Origin: JACNKV01 sp964422145
GTDB lineage: Bacteria; Fidelibacterota; Marinisomatia; Marinisomatales; JACNKV01
DNA length: 40,946 nucleotides
Reading direction: 5' to 3'
Assembly: GCA_964422145.1 (NCBI GenBank)
Contig: CAYQZV010000020.1
Coordinates: forward strand, 1-40,946
Shown here piece by piece: positions 33,109-40,762 of this stretch. Numbering within the stretch: the first letter of the stretch is position 1; each line of letters begins with the position of its first letter. Both the position numbers and the translations under genes were made by a program. The notes under the pieces were generated by a model, which worked only from the letters and a program-made list of their open reading frames with translations, had not been told where the DNA came from and did not search any database.

Positions 33109-33345
33109 ATGCAGGATTTCATTGAAACTGTCGTAAAACAGTTAGTTGATAAACCAGATGAAGTTTCTGTAAATATCGTTGAGACAGAAAAGCAGATCAT
33201 TTACGAATTGTCCGTTGGAGAAGGCGATTTTGGTAAAGTGATCGGCAAGAAAGGAAGAAACATTTCTTCACTTCGTTCTCTCGTTTTCGCGATTAATGCT
33301 AAACAGGGTGGAAAACGCGCCCGTCTGGATGTGATTGATCAATAA
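33109..33345 (+). CDS. khpA: KH-domain RNA-binding protein KhpA
   Basis: A 78-residue single KH-domain protein. The GxxG loop is GKVIGKKGRNISSLRSL, followed by VFAINAKQGGKRARLDV. Another ATG lies in frame at 33085, but AAAGGAGG (33093-33100) sits eight bases before the ATG at 33109, and that start also gives the usual family start (MQDFIETVVKQLVDKPDEVS). The longer form would add eight residues. KhpA binds many RNAs, usually with KhpB. Its place between rpsP and rimM is standard. It shares one base with rimM. Confidence 0.93.
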   Translation: MQDFIETVVKQLVDKPDEVSVNIVETEKQIIYELSVGEGDFGKVIGKKGRNISSLRSLVFAINAKQGGKRARLDVIDQ

Positions 33346-33845
33346 TGAAAAAACTGTTTGCCATAGCACAGATAACAAAACCTTCCGGATTGAAAGGCGA
33401 AGTCAAGGTTCGTCCGTTATCCAGATATTTTAATGACTATGTTCTGCAGAAACAGCTGTATCTCGGTGCAACCGAAGAATACAGCCGTCAGGTCACACTG
33501 AAGACGACCATCGGTGCAGGCAAACAAACTCGATATCATTTCGAAGGAATTGATACGCGCGATGAGGCAGAGTCCATGATCGGACAATTGATATTCGCTT
33601 CCGTCCCCGAATCTGATAAAATTCATTGGATATCCGGTGAACTTATTGGATTTACCGTGATTGCCGAGGACGGAAATATTGTTGGTGATTTGTCCGAGAT
33701 ATTATGGCTTCCTTCCAATGATATCTATGTGATTAAAGATGGACAAAGGGAAATACTAATTCCTGTAATACCAGAGATTGTGAAAGAAGTCGATTTGAAA
33801 ACCGGCGTCATTCTGATCTCACCGATGGATGGTCTGCTCGATTGA
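33345..33845 (+). CDS. rimM: Ribosome maturation factor RimM
   Basis: A 166-residue protein with an N-terminal RimM domain (IAQITKPSGLKGEVKVRPLS) and a C-terminal PRC-barrel (ELIGFTVIAEDGNIVGDL, then EILIPVIPEIVKEVDLKTG). RimM binds S19 and helps 30S head maturation. It starts at the last base of khpA and ends in a TTGA overlap with trmD. Length is normal. Confidence 0.95.
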   Translation: MKKLFAIAQITKPSGLKGEVKVRPLSRYFNDYVLQKQLYLGATEEYSRQVTLKTTIGAGKQTRYHFEGIDTRDEAESMIGQLIFASVPESDKIHWISGELIGFTVIAEDGNIVGDLSEILWLPSNDIYVIKDGQREILIPVIPEIVKEVDLKTGVILISPMDGLLD

Positions 33846-34570
33846 AGCAGATCGCCATTATTACACCAGTCCCTGATGTAATCACAGCTTTGATTCAAAA
33901 CAGCATGCTCAGGCGTGCTGAAGAAAACAAGATAGTTAAATTCTTGGTGGTCCCATTAAGGGATTTTGCAGAAGGGAATTATCGTCAAATTGACGATAAA
34001 CCTTTTGGCGGAGGCAGTGGAATGGTAATGATGCCTGAACCTTTATTTAAGGCATTAGATCATTCGATAGAGTCGATGGGAAAACCTCAAGATTTGAGGG
34101 TCGTATATCCTTCTCCGCAGGGAGTGAGATGGTCTCATCAGACCGCAATGGAATTTGCGGAGGTGGACAACGTTATTTACATTTGTGGTCATTACAAGGG
34201 TATTGACGAAAGAGTTATTGAAAAGTATGTGACGCATGAGTATTCAATCGGAGACTTTGTTGTTACCAGCGGAGAATTACCGACGATGCTCATGATAGAC
34301 AGTTTTGTACGATTAATACCGGGCGTGCTGAATACATTTGACTCAGCAATGACAGATACGTTTGCCGATGATCTTTTGGATGCGCAGTATTATACGCGTC
34401 CGAGAGAGATTGAAGGTATGACAGTCCCGGATGTACTGATTGAAGGTCATCATAAAAAAATTGAAGAATGGCGCAGCTCGATCAAAATGGATCGGACAAA
34501 AAAACGCCGTCCCGAATTGTGGGAAGAATATTTAAAAAAACAAGAATCTTCGGAGAAAGAAAATGAATAA
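33842..34570 (+). CDS. trmD: tRNA (guanine-N1-)-methyltransferase TrmD
   Basis: A 242-residue SPOUT enzyme that makes m1G37 in tRNA, preventing frameshifts. PFGGGSGMVMMPEPL, VVYPSPQGVRW and ICGHYKGIDERV mark the SAM-binding trefoil knot, with YSIGDFVVTSGELP. The C-terminal tRNA-binding part has YYTRPREIEGMTVPDVLIEG. It starts at TTG, overlapping the rimM stop by four bases, which fits coupled translation. It overlaps rplS by eight bases. Confidence 0.98.
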   Translation: MKQIAIITPVPDVITALIQNSMLRRAEENKIVKFLVVPLRDFAEGNYRQIDDKPFGGGSGMVMMPEPLFKALDHSIESMGKPQDLRVVYPSPQGVRWSHQTAMEFAEVDNVIYICGHYKGIDERVIEKYVTHEYSIGDFVVTSGELPTMLMIDSFVRLIPGVLNTFDSAMTDTFADDLLDAQYYTRPREIEGMTVPDVLIEGHHKKIEEWRSSIKMDRTKKRRPELWEEYLKKQESSEKENE

Positions 34571-34904
34571 AGTAACGGAAGCAACAAAAGACTATCTACG
34601 GACGGATATCCCGGAATTTGCACCCGGTGATACCGTAGCAATAGATTTTCGTGTCGTTGAAGGCGGTAAAGAAAGAATCCAGCAGTATAAAGGTGTTGTG
34701 ATCGGTCGCAAAGGAAGTGGAATCGAAGAAACATTCACGGTTAGGAAAATCTCCGGAGGTGTCGGAGTTGAGAGAATTTTCCCGGTTCATACACCGATGA
34801 TCGCTTCACTGTCTGTTGTCAGACGCGGAAAAGTACGAAGAGCTAAATTAAATTATCTTCGGAAACTGACTGGAAAAGCCACACGGATCACAGAGAAACG
34901 ATAG
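34563..34904 (+). CDS. rplS: 50S ribosomal protein L19
   Basis: A 113-residue L19. FAPGDTVAIDFRVVEGGKER, IQQYKGVVIGRKGSGIEETF and VERIFPVHTPMIASLSVVRR are family hallmarks. L19 takes part in the bridge between subunits. It starts inside the end of trmD, with GGAG a few bases upstream. It is the last gene before the strong terminator at 34926-34963, so it closes the rpsP operon. Confidence 0.98.
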   Translation: MNKVTEATKDYLRTDIPEFAPGDTVAIDFRVVEGGKERIQQYKGVVIGRKGSGIEETFTVRKISGGVGVERIFPVHTPMIASLSVVRRGKVRRAKLNYLRKLTGKATRITEKR

Positions 34905-34905
34905 A

Positions 34906-34926
34906 AAAAATGAACCATTCATTTTT
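34906..34926 (+). repeat. AT-rich hairpin directly after rplS
   Basis: AAAAATGAA, loop CCA, TTCATTTTT: a perfect 9-bp stem with a three-base loop, starting two bases after the rplS stop. Its last T is also the first base of the terminator stem that follows. It is mostly A-T pairs and ends in five T, so it could serve as a weak extra terminator or protect the mRNA end. Confidence 0.5.
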
Positions 34927-34963
34927 GCCCTCAATCCGATGTTGGTTTGGGGGCATTTTTTTT
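34926..34963 (+). terminator. Intrinsic terminator of the rpsP-rplS operon
   Basis: A 9-bp stem TGCCCTCAA/TTGGGGGCA (one G-U pair), then a T-T mismatch, two more C-G pairs and a six-base loop GATGTT. Eight T follow directly at 34956-34963. This is the only clear rho-independent terminator in the window, and it lies 21 bases after rplS. Confidence 0.9.
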
Positions 34964-35063
34964 CAAATGATGGGTGGAAGAGATTGAAAAATATCTATAG
35001 ATTTTTCTCTGCTAAGAGTCAATATTGAACGCTTTTTATAACGGATAAATCAAAATACATATT
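34964..35063 (+). promoter_or_regulatory. Region expected to hold the asnS promoter
   Basis: This 100-base AT-rich stretch separates the terminator from asnS, so a promoter is expected in it. The best match I see is TTGAAC (35025-35030) and TAAATC (35046-35051) with a short 15-base spacer; TATAAC (35038-35043) is another -10-like box without a good -35. No ribosome-binding site is evident before the asnS ATG. Confidence 0.25.
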
Positions 35064-36356
35064 ATGGAACAATTAACAATAAAAGATCTGCATAAAGTCG
35101 AAAACCAAACGGTGTCATTGAACGGATGGGTATATAATCTGCGATCCATCGGTAAAATATGGTTTTTAATCCTTCGTGACGGAACCGGGCTGTTGCAATG
35201 CGTCGTAGTGAAGAAGGAAGTATCTCCGGAAAATTTCAAGCTAGAAGAACAGTTAACTCAAGAATCTTCTGTCACCGTGACCGGTTCCGTGAGAAAAGAG
35301 CCAAGAGCAGTTGGCGGATATGAACTTGGAGTCGAATCCATTCAAATCAATCAAATTGCACAGGAGTATCCCATTTCTCCGAAAGAGCATGGTACGGATT
35401 TTCTGATGAATCATCGGCATCTCTGGCTCAGATCGAAAAAACAGCATGCGATAATCCGTGTTCGTCATCAGATCATTAAAGCCAGCAGGGATTTCTTTGA
35501 TCAGAATGGATTTACCTTGGTGGATTCTCCGATCCTCACCGCGAATGCAGTGGAAGGAACAACCAATCTCTTTGAATTAGGATATTTTGATCGCTCAGCT
35601 TACCTAACTCAGAGCGGGCAACTGTATCAGGAGGCCGGTGCTATGGCTTTTGGTAACGTATACTGTTTCGGGCCGACATTCAGAGCGGAGAAGTCAAAAA
35701 CACGCCGACACTTGACAGAATTTTGGATGATCGAACCTGAAATGGCTTATTGTGATCTGGATCAGGATATGGATTGGGCAGAGAAATATGTGTCCTATGT
35801 CGTCCAATGGTGTCTTGAACAGTGTAAAGAAGAATTAGAGATTTTAGAGCGAGATACATCTCAATTAGAAAAGGTACTTCCGCCATTCCCGCGGATCACC
35901 TATGATGAAGCAGCGGAGATCTTAAAAAATAACGGAATTGATTTTGAATACGGCAGTGATTTCGGCGGGACAGATGAAACGGTCATTTCTGAGCAATTCG
36001 ATCGGCCGGTAATGATCCACAGATGGCCGGCTGAAGTGAAAGCTTTCTACATGAAGCGCGATCCTGAAAACAATAATCTCGCGTTGGGTGTGGATATGCT
36101 GGCTCCCGAAGGCTATGGTGAAATCGTCGGTGGCGGGCAGAGAGAAGATGACTATGATATACTCGTCAGCCGTATCCAGGAGCATAAGTTGCCGATGGAA
36201 CCATTTGGTTGGTATCTTGATTTGAGAAAATACGGATCCGTTCCGCATGCTGGATTTGGTTTGGGAATTGAAAGAACCGTTGCATGGATTACCGGAATCA
36301 AACATATTCGCGAAACCATCCCGTTCCCAAGAACATTGTCAAGGTTGGAACCGTAA
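35064..36356 (+). CDS. asnS: Asparaginyl-tRNA synthetase
   Basis: A 430-residue class IIb synthetase. The N-terminal OB-fold anticodon-binding domain (VSLNGWVYNLRSIGKIWF) is followed by motif 2 (PTFRAEKSKTRRHLTEFWMI) and motif 3 (GFGLGIERTVAWITG). The motif 2 region and ARRHLTEFWMIEPE-type sequence favour AsnRS over AspRS. It charges tRNA-Asn, so this organism need not depend only on the transamidation route for Asn. It starts after a terminator and is first in a new set of genes, with a SLOG-domain gene five bases downstream. Confidence 0.96.
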   Translation: MEQLTIKDLHKVENQTVSLNGWVYNLRSIGKIWFLILRDGTGLLQCVVVKKEVSPENFKLEEQLTQESSVTVTGSVRKEPRAVGGYELGVESIQINQIAQEYPISPKEHGTDFLMNHRHLWLRSKKQHAIIRVRHQIIKASRDFFDQNGFTLVDSPILTANAVEGTTNLFELGYFDRSAYLTQSGQLYQEAGAMAFGNVYCFGPTFRAEKSKTRRHLTEFWMIEPEMAYCDLDQDMDWAEKYVSYVVQWCLEQCKEELEILERDTSQLEKVLPPFPRITYDEAAEILKNNGIDFEYGSDFGGTDETVISEQFDRPVMIHRWPAEVKAFYMKRDPENNNLALGVDMLAPEGYGEIVGGGQREDDYDILVSRIQEHKLPMEPFGWYLDLRKYGSVPHAGFGLGIERTVAWITGIKHIRETIPFPRTLSRLEP

Positions 36357-36361
36357 CGTAG

Positions 36362-36820
36362 ATGTTTGATGCAAGAATAGCTGTCTTTGGCGGTCGAGAT
36401 ATTACGGATGATATCTATGAAGAGACAGTAGAACTCGGCCGATTATTAGCCAAAGAGAATTGGCTGGTCTTTTGCGGAGGGGCAGAAGGTGTGATGGAAG
36501 CGATAGCCAAAGGCGTAAAAGAAGGAAACGGCACTTGTATCGGAATATTAAAAGGAAATGATCCCAGCGACGGGAATCAATATTTATCGATACCAATTGC
36601 AACAGGGATCGGTATTGCACGTAACGCATTGTTAGCCTATAATTGCGATGCGGCAATAGCTGTCTCCGGACATTATGGAACCTTGAGTGAGATCGCATAT
36701 GCGGGTCAAATGAACAAACCCGTTATCGGATACAAAACCTGGTCAATAGATAATGTTGTTTCAGCTGAGACCCCGACAGAGGTTGTCGAAAAATTAAAAA
36801 AACAGATCGCGAAAGATTAA
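36362..36820 (+). CDS. SLOG/LOG-like nucleotide-binding protein (TIGR00725 type)
   Basis: A 152-residue Rossmann-like protein. IAVFGGRDITDDIYEETVEL, VFCGGAEGVMEAIAKGV and AIAVSGHYGTLSEIAYAGQM fit the small SLOG proteins related to LOG and DprA. The GGAEGVMEA segment and the SGHYGTLSE segment correspond to the family's phosphate-binding loops. Members bind nucleotides or related ligands, but the substrate of this branch is not established. The gene begins five bases after asnS and ends directly at the acylphosphatase ATG, so all three are probably co-transcribed. Confidence 0.85.
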   Translation: MFDARIAVFGGRDITDDIYEETVELGRLLAKENWLVFCGGAEGVMEAIAKGVKEGNGTCIGILKGNDPSDGNQYLSIPIATGIGIARNALLAYNCDAAIAVSGHYGTLSEIAYAGQMNKPVIGYKTWSIDNVVSAETPTEVVEKLKKQIAKD

Positions 36821-37099
36821 ATGGGTATCTCTCTCGCTAAAATCACGGTAAAAGGGCGGGTGCAAGGTGTTTGGTTTCGTGCATTTACTCGTGAAAAAGC
36901 AAGAGCTTTGAAAATAAGCGGCTGGGTCAAAAATCAACGTGATGGAACCGTCTATGCAGAAGCGACGGGAGACCGACCTGATTTGGACCAACTCATTCAA
37001 TACTTATATCAAGGACCGGAATCTTCGCACGTAGAAGATATCGAAGTAGTTTGGGGTACAACCGATCAACGATATTCCGGATTTGAAGTTCGATACTGA
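36821..37099 (+). CDS. acyP: Acylphosphatase
   Basis: A 92-residue small enzyme that hydrolyses carboxyl-phosphate bonds. The catalytic Arg20 (VKGRVQGVWFRAFTRE) and Asn38 (GWVKNQRDGTVYAEATG) are both present, and the length is normal. Its ATG follows the previous stop with no gap. No strong ribosome-binding site is seen. The context gives no hint of its physiological substrate. Confidence 0.94.
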   Translation: MGISLAKITVKGRVQGVWFRAFTREKARALKISGWVKNQRDGTVYAEATGDRPDLDQLIQYLYQGPESSHVEDIEVVWGTTDQRYSGFEVRY

Positions 37100-37115
37100 T
37101 TAAAAAAGCTTAATT

Positions 37116-38732
37116 ATGAAAATTGCATTATGTCAAATAAACGTGATTGTTGGGGGTTTCCAACACAACAAAGATAAAATACTATCTTTCTATCAAAAAG
37201 CGTTAGATCACGGTGCAGATTTAGTTGTCTTCCCTGAGTTAACCATCACCGGCTACCTTCCTCAGGATTTACTGTGGGAGACCGGATTTATTGAAAAAAG
37301 TCAAACAATTTTAAACGAGATCGCAGAAGCTTCATCGATACCACTTATTGTCGGAGGCGTTCGTCAAGACGGTATAAAACTATTTAACAGCGCATTTCTC
37401 TGCAGGGATGGGTTCCTCGAAAAAACGTACGATAAAATGCTGCTTCCAACTTATGATGTCTTTGATGAAGATCGTTATTTTACTCCCGGGTCTACACCGG
37501 GGATTTGGGCCATCCAAACGCATTCTGAAACAATAACGATCGGTGTAGAGATTTGTGAAGATCTTTGGGATGATGATTATCCTACAAAAGTTTCTCAATT
37601 ACTTGCTAATAACGGTGCTGAAATAATTATCAATTTATCGGCATCACCTTATCACGAAGGACGTTTGACCCAGCGTTTAAATTTGATCCGTCAAAAAACA
37701 TCAGCAACCGGACTTCCGTTTTATTATTGCAATCTGATCGGCGGTCAGGATGAACTGATCTTCGATGGGGAATCATTAGCCATTGACGGAAGTGGAGAGA
37801 TCATTTCCATCGGGAAACCGTTTGAAGAAGATTTGATCTTGATCGATACAACCTCAGATCAACGGACTCAAAAACCCGATTTGTGCCGCGAGGAAAAAAT
37901 CTATCGGGCACTTTGTTTGGGTGTGAGTGATTATTTCCATAAAACCGGTCATCGAGATGCGGTGCTGGGACTCAGTGGCGGAATTGATTCAGCGTTGGTT
38001 GCATGTATCGCGACAGACGCACTCGGGGCGGATCATGTCCATGGGGTTTCGATGCCGTCAAAATATTCCAGTGATCACAGCAAAGATGATGCAAAACAAC
38101 TGGCAGAGAATCTTGGAATTGACTATCGATCCCTTTCGATCGAAGAATTAAATGTCTTATACCAAAAAACACTGTCTCCGATTTTTTCAGGGACAGAACC
38201 CGGAATTGCTGAAGAAAATATTCAAGCTCGTATTCGCGGGAATCTTCTCATGGCTTTAGCTAATAAATTCGGATGGATGGCGCTGTCCACTGGGAATAAA
38301 ACCGAATTGGCTCTAGGCTATTGTACCTTATACGGCGATATGAGTGGAGGGCTATCGGTTATTACCGACCTGTCAAAATCCGATGTCTATGCGCTTGCCC
38401 GCTGGGTTAATGATAAAGCCGGATTTGATCGAATCCCGGATTCAAGTATAACCAAAGCACCGTCTGCCGAATTAAAACCGGATCAAATCGATCCGTTTGA
38501 TTATGAAAAGGTCAGCCCGTTAGTGGATGCCATCGTTGAGGATCATAAAGGAATAAACGCTTTAGCAGAAGAAGAATCTGATGTTGATCTGATCAATGAT
38601 TTATACAAGCGGATTCGGTTAAGTGAATATAAACGGCGTCAGGCCGCGCCCGGATTACGCGTCAGTGCAAAAGCATTTGGGACCGGACGGCGCATCCCGA
38701 TCGTAAACCATTATTCAGGCAATAAAAAGTAA
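37116..38732 (+). CDS. nadE: Glutamine-dependent NAD+ synthetase
   Basis: A 538-residue two-domain enzyme making NAD from nicotinate adenine dinucleotide. The N-terminal nitrilase-like glutaminase domain has the triad Glu41 (FPELTITGY), Lys107 (YDKMLLPTYDVF) and Cys147 (GVEICEDLW). The C-terminal synthetase domain has the P-loop LGLSGGIDSALVACIA near residue 287 and STGNKTELALGYCTLYGDMS. With the triad intact it can use glutamine as well as ammonia. It follows acyP by 16 bases. Confidence 0.97.
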   Translation: MKIALCQINVIVGGFQHNKDKILSFYQKALDHGADLVVFPELTITGYLPQDLLWETGFIEKSQTILNEIAEASSIPLIVGGVRQDGIKLFNSAFLCRDGFLEKTYDKMLLPTYDVFDEDRYFTPGSTPGIWAIQTHSETITIGVEICEDLWDDDYPTKVSQLLANNGAEIIINLSASPYHEGRLTQRLNLIRQKTSATGLPFYYCNLIGGQDELIFDGESLAIDGSGEIISIGKPFEEDLILIDTTSDQRTQKPDLCREEKIYRALCLGVSDYFHKTGHRDAVLGLSGGIDSALVACIATDALGADHVHGVSMPSKYSSDHSKDDAKQLAENLGIDYRSLSIEELNVLYQKTLSPIFSGTEPGIAEENIQARIRGNLLMALANKFGWMALSTGNKTELALGYCTLYGDMSGGLSVITDLSKSDVYALARWVNDKAGFDRIPDSSITKAPSAELKPDQIDPFDYEKVSPLVDAIVEDHKGINALAEEESDVDLINDLYKRIRLSEYKRRQAAPGLRVSAKAFGTGRRIPIVNHYSGNKK

Positions 38733-38745
38733 AAGGTTTAAGGAT

Positions 38746-39189
38746 ATGAAAAAGATCATCCTGATTTTCTGTTTTTTGTTTGTTCAAATCATAAATGCAA
38801 ATTCAACGCCCGCCAGCTATTGGAAGGGTTTGTCCCTGGATGAAAAAATTGCATTTGTAAATGGTGCTTACGGAATGGTTTCAGCGGTAAAAACTCATCA
38901 TCAACAGGAAGTGAAGAAACAGTATAATCAGCAGCCGGGGTGGATTAAACCGTACTATATTGAACGGTATTATGATATTTTAAACGAACATCGCAGTGAA
39001 ACGGTTGGATATAATCTCATTATTATTACACGTCATTTGGATTCACTATACGCCGGATATGACAATGTTAATATTCCTTTGATTGAAGCTTTGAGAATTG
39101 TTTCTTTAGCACAAGATGACCAACAGCATAAAGCTGATTTACTTTTGTTAAAAGCCCAACGGAAATATTCACTGTCTCCGTCTGAATAG
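38746..39189 (+). CDS. Small secreted protein of unknown function
   Basis: A 147-residue protein with a clear signal peptide (MKKIILIFCFLFVQIINANS, cleavage likely near residues 18-20). The mature part opens with WKGLSLDEKIAFVNGAYGMV, which resembles small exported proteins with a W-x-x-L-S-x-x-EK-x-x-F/Y-V-x-G pattern, and ends with a helix around NVNIPLIEALRIVSLAQ. No cysteines are left in the mature part. AAGGAT before the ATG is a weak ribosome-binding site. I do not recognise a characterised family. It lies 13 bases after nadE and one base before the U32 gene, so it is probably co-transcribed with both. Confidence 0.8.
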   Translation: MKKIILIFCFLFVQIINANSTPASYWKGLSLDEKIAFVNGAYGMVSAVKTHHQQEVKKQYNQQPGWIKPYYIERYYDILNEHRSETVGYNLIIITRHLDSLYAGYDNVNIPLIEALRIVSLAQDDQQHKADLLLLKAQRKYSLSPSE

Positions 39190-39190
39190 C

Positions 39191-40528
39191 GTGGCTGTAA
39201 ATTCTGTCATTCCTGAACTTCTGTCACCGGCAGGTGGTCTGAAAAAACTGAAATATGCCTTGGCCTACGGTGCGGATGCCGTCTATGCAGGGATTCCAAA
39301 ATACTCGTTGCGAACTCGTGAGAATGACTTTCGTGAGGCGTCGTTAATTGAGGGAATCAACTATGCACATGCTCACGGAAAAAAGGTGTATTTGACGCTG
39401 AACATCTATGCACATAATACCAAAATTGACGGCTTTTTAAAAACACTGGATAAGATTGCCGAATGGAAACCGGATGGATTGATCATGGCAGACCCCGGAA
39501 TGATCAGTCAAACCTTAAAAAGACTCCCTGATATACCGGTTCATCTCTCAACACAGGCAAATGCAACCAACTGGACAACCATTGAATTTTGGAAAGATTT
39601 AGGCGTCCAGCGGATTATTTTACCGCGGGAATTACATTTAAAGGAAATTCAAGAGATTAAGCGAAAAGTTCCAGATGTTGATCTGGAATCTTTCGTTCAC
39701 GGTGCGATTTGTATTGCCTATTCCGGGCGGTGCTTGATCTCGAACTATATGAATCATCGGGATGCGAATCAAGGAACGTGCACCAATTCATGCCGATGGG
39801 ATTATAAATTAGGCGAAGCGCCTAAGTCATTGCTGGAGATGGAAAGTGAAGAAATTCCGCACGCGCCTGACACGCCGCATGGTGATTCCGGAAGCTCCTA
39901 TTATTTGGAAGAGAGCGATCGTACGGGTGTGAAATATCCGGTGGATGAAGACGAAAGCGGAACATACATGTTTAACGCAAAAGACCTTTGCGCTGTGGAA
40001 TTATTGGAAGAATTACGGGATGCCGGGATCATGAGCGTAAAAATCGAAGGACGGACAAAGTCGGAATATTACGCCGCTATGTCTGCCCGTGCTTACCGCA
40101 AAGCCTTAAATCTGCTTGCAGAAGGAAAGCCGTTTGATCCATCCATTTTGGGTGATTTGATGGCGTTATCCAACCGGGAATACACAACCGGATTTTACAC
40201 ACGGAATCCGAAAGAATTCGGGCAGAATTATCACGAAAGCCGTTCAAAAGAACGCATCAAAAAACCGATTGGGATGGAGTGCCAATGGGATAGTGAAAAC
40301 GGATTGCTTTGGTTCGATATTAAGAATCGGTTAAAAACGGATACGACGGTAACAATTTACACGCCGACTAAAGACTATCAAATTGATGTAAAAGAAGTTG
40401 TTGATAAAAAATACAAGCGAACGGATGTGATCCATGGCGGTGCAGGCAGAGGCGCGATTCCGCTTGATCATGACCCGGGAGAGTTTGCGATATTACAGCG
40501 AAATCTTTACGAGGATGAAAAAGTATAA
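39191..40528 (+). CDS. trhP: U32-family protein, TrhP/YegQ type (tRNA hydroxylation)
   Basis: A 445-residue protein starting at GTG one base after the previous stop. ELLSPAGGLKKLKYALAYGA and VYAGIPKYSLRTRENDF open the U32 TIM-barrel-like domain. Four conserved cysteines, C174, C181, C197 and C201, lie in ICIAYSGRCLIS and GTCTNSCRWDY. The stretch at about 208-255 is the variable insert also seen in E. coli YegQ, and GTYMFNAKDLCAVELLEEL and VKIEGRTKSEYYAAM follow. YegQ (TrhP) makes 5-hydroxyuridine in tRNA position 34 using prephenate, so the same is likely here; 'peptidase U32' is the older label. The exact subfamily is an inference from sequence style and length. Confidence 0.88.
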   Translation: MAVNSVIPELLSPAGGLKKLKYALAYGADAVYAGIPKYSLRTRENDFREASLIEGINYAHAHGKKVYLTLNIYAHNTKIDGFLKTLDKIAEWKPDGLIMADPGMISQTLKRLPDIPVHLSTQANATNWTTIEFWKDLGVQRIILPRELHLKEIQEIKRKVPDVDLESFVHGAICIAYSGRCLISNYMNHRDANQGTCTNSCRWDYKLGEAPKSLLEMESEEIPHAPDTPHGDSGSSYYLEESDRTGVKYPVDEDESGTYMFNAKDLCAVELLEELRDAGIMSVKIEGRTKSEYYAAMSARAYRKALNLLAEGKPFDPSILGDLMALSNREYTTGFYTRNPKEFGQNYHESRSKERIKKPIGMECQWDSENGLLWFDIKNRLKTDTTVTIYTPTKDYQIDVKEVVDKKYKRTDVIHGGAGRGAIPLDHDPGEFAILQRNLYEDEKV

Positions 40529-40562
40529 AAACCGAAGATAATCAGCATTATATTATGGTTTT
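40528..40562 (+). terminator. Weak AT-rich hairpin after the U32 gene
   Basis: AAAACC (40528-40533) can pair with GGTTTT (40557-40562), with an inner ATAAT/ATTAT stem. A mixed T/A run follows, not a clean T-tract. It starts in the stop codon. It could terminate the asnS-trhP unit but is far weaker than the terminator after rplS. Confidence 0.25.
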
Positions 40563-40581
40563 ATTTAAAATATTTTATTAT

Positions 40582-40613
40582 TTGACATTCAAGGTATTTT
40601 ATTTTTAGCTTTT
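40582..40613 (+). promoter_or_regulatory. Candidate promoter in the last intergenic region
   Basis: TTGACA at 40582-40587 is a perfect sigma-70 -35 box, but no good -10 box lies 16-18 bases on. Read instead as a Bacteroidota-type promoter, TTTG (40581-40584) followed 21 bases later by TAGCTTTT (40606-40613) fits TTTG...TAnnTTTG except for the last base. Either way it would give a long, structured leader of about 200 bases before the gene at 40818. Confidence 0.35.
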
Positions 40614-40614
40614 A

Positions 40615-40645
40615 TTAACCGTAAGGTTGAAAGTTATTTAATAAC
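40615..40645 (+). repeat. Two short hairpins in the last intergenic region
   Basis: TTAACC-GTAA-GGTTGA (40615-40630) is a six-pair stem (one G-U) closed by a GTAA tetraloop of the stable GNRA type. GTTAT-TTA-ATAAC (40633-40645) follows after two bases. Both could form in RNA. Confidence 0.45.
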
Positions 40646-40664
40646 GTTAACTATACACTTGTAA

Positions 40665-40705
40665 TTCTCATTACCAAACATTGGCAGCGTTTAGGTAATT
40701 GAGAA
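40665..40705 (+). repeat. 15-bp hairpin with two single-base bulges
   Basis: Left arm TTCTCA-TTACC-AAAC (40665-40679) pairs with right arm GTTT-GGTAA-TGAGAA (40689-40705), leaving a93-type single bases (A at 40693 and T at 40699) bulged on the right strand and a nine-base loop ATTGGCAGC. Paired length and regular bulges make chance less likely. Confidence 0.55.
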
Positions 40706-40732
40706 AACTCCTCACTGGCCTGCCATCGCACT

Positions 40733-40762
40733 CTCCGCGGAGGAAACAGCGCGCTGTTTCCT
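40733..40762 (+). repeat. Two abutting perfect palindromes, 10 and 22 bases
   Basis: CTCCGCGGAG (40733-40742) is a perfect palindrome, and its last two bases are the first two of a 22-base perfect palindrome at 40741-40762 (AGGAAACAGCG and its complement, no spacer). The block is GC-rich inside an AT-rich gap. It could be a dimeric repressor site, the tip of an RNA hairpin or part of a repeat element. About 14 bases later lies AAC-t-GAGTACTC-GTT (40776-40790), another palindrome with one bulged base. Confidence 0.6.

Noticed and set aside
32715..33200. Long minus-strand open frame of 161 codons with Leu/Phe-rich product
   Set aside because: It is the reverse complement of the Glu/Pro/Ala-rich S16 tail; such composition gives long stop-free Leu/Phe frames by itself.
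39815..39955. Acidic insert in the U32 protein as a novel domain
   Set aside because: E. coli YegQ has an insert of similar place and size after the cysteine cluster, so it is a family trait.
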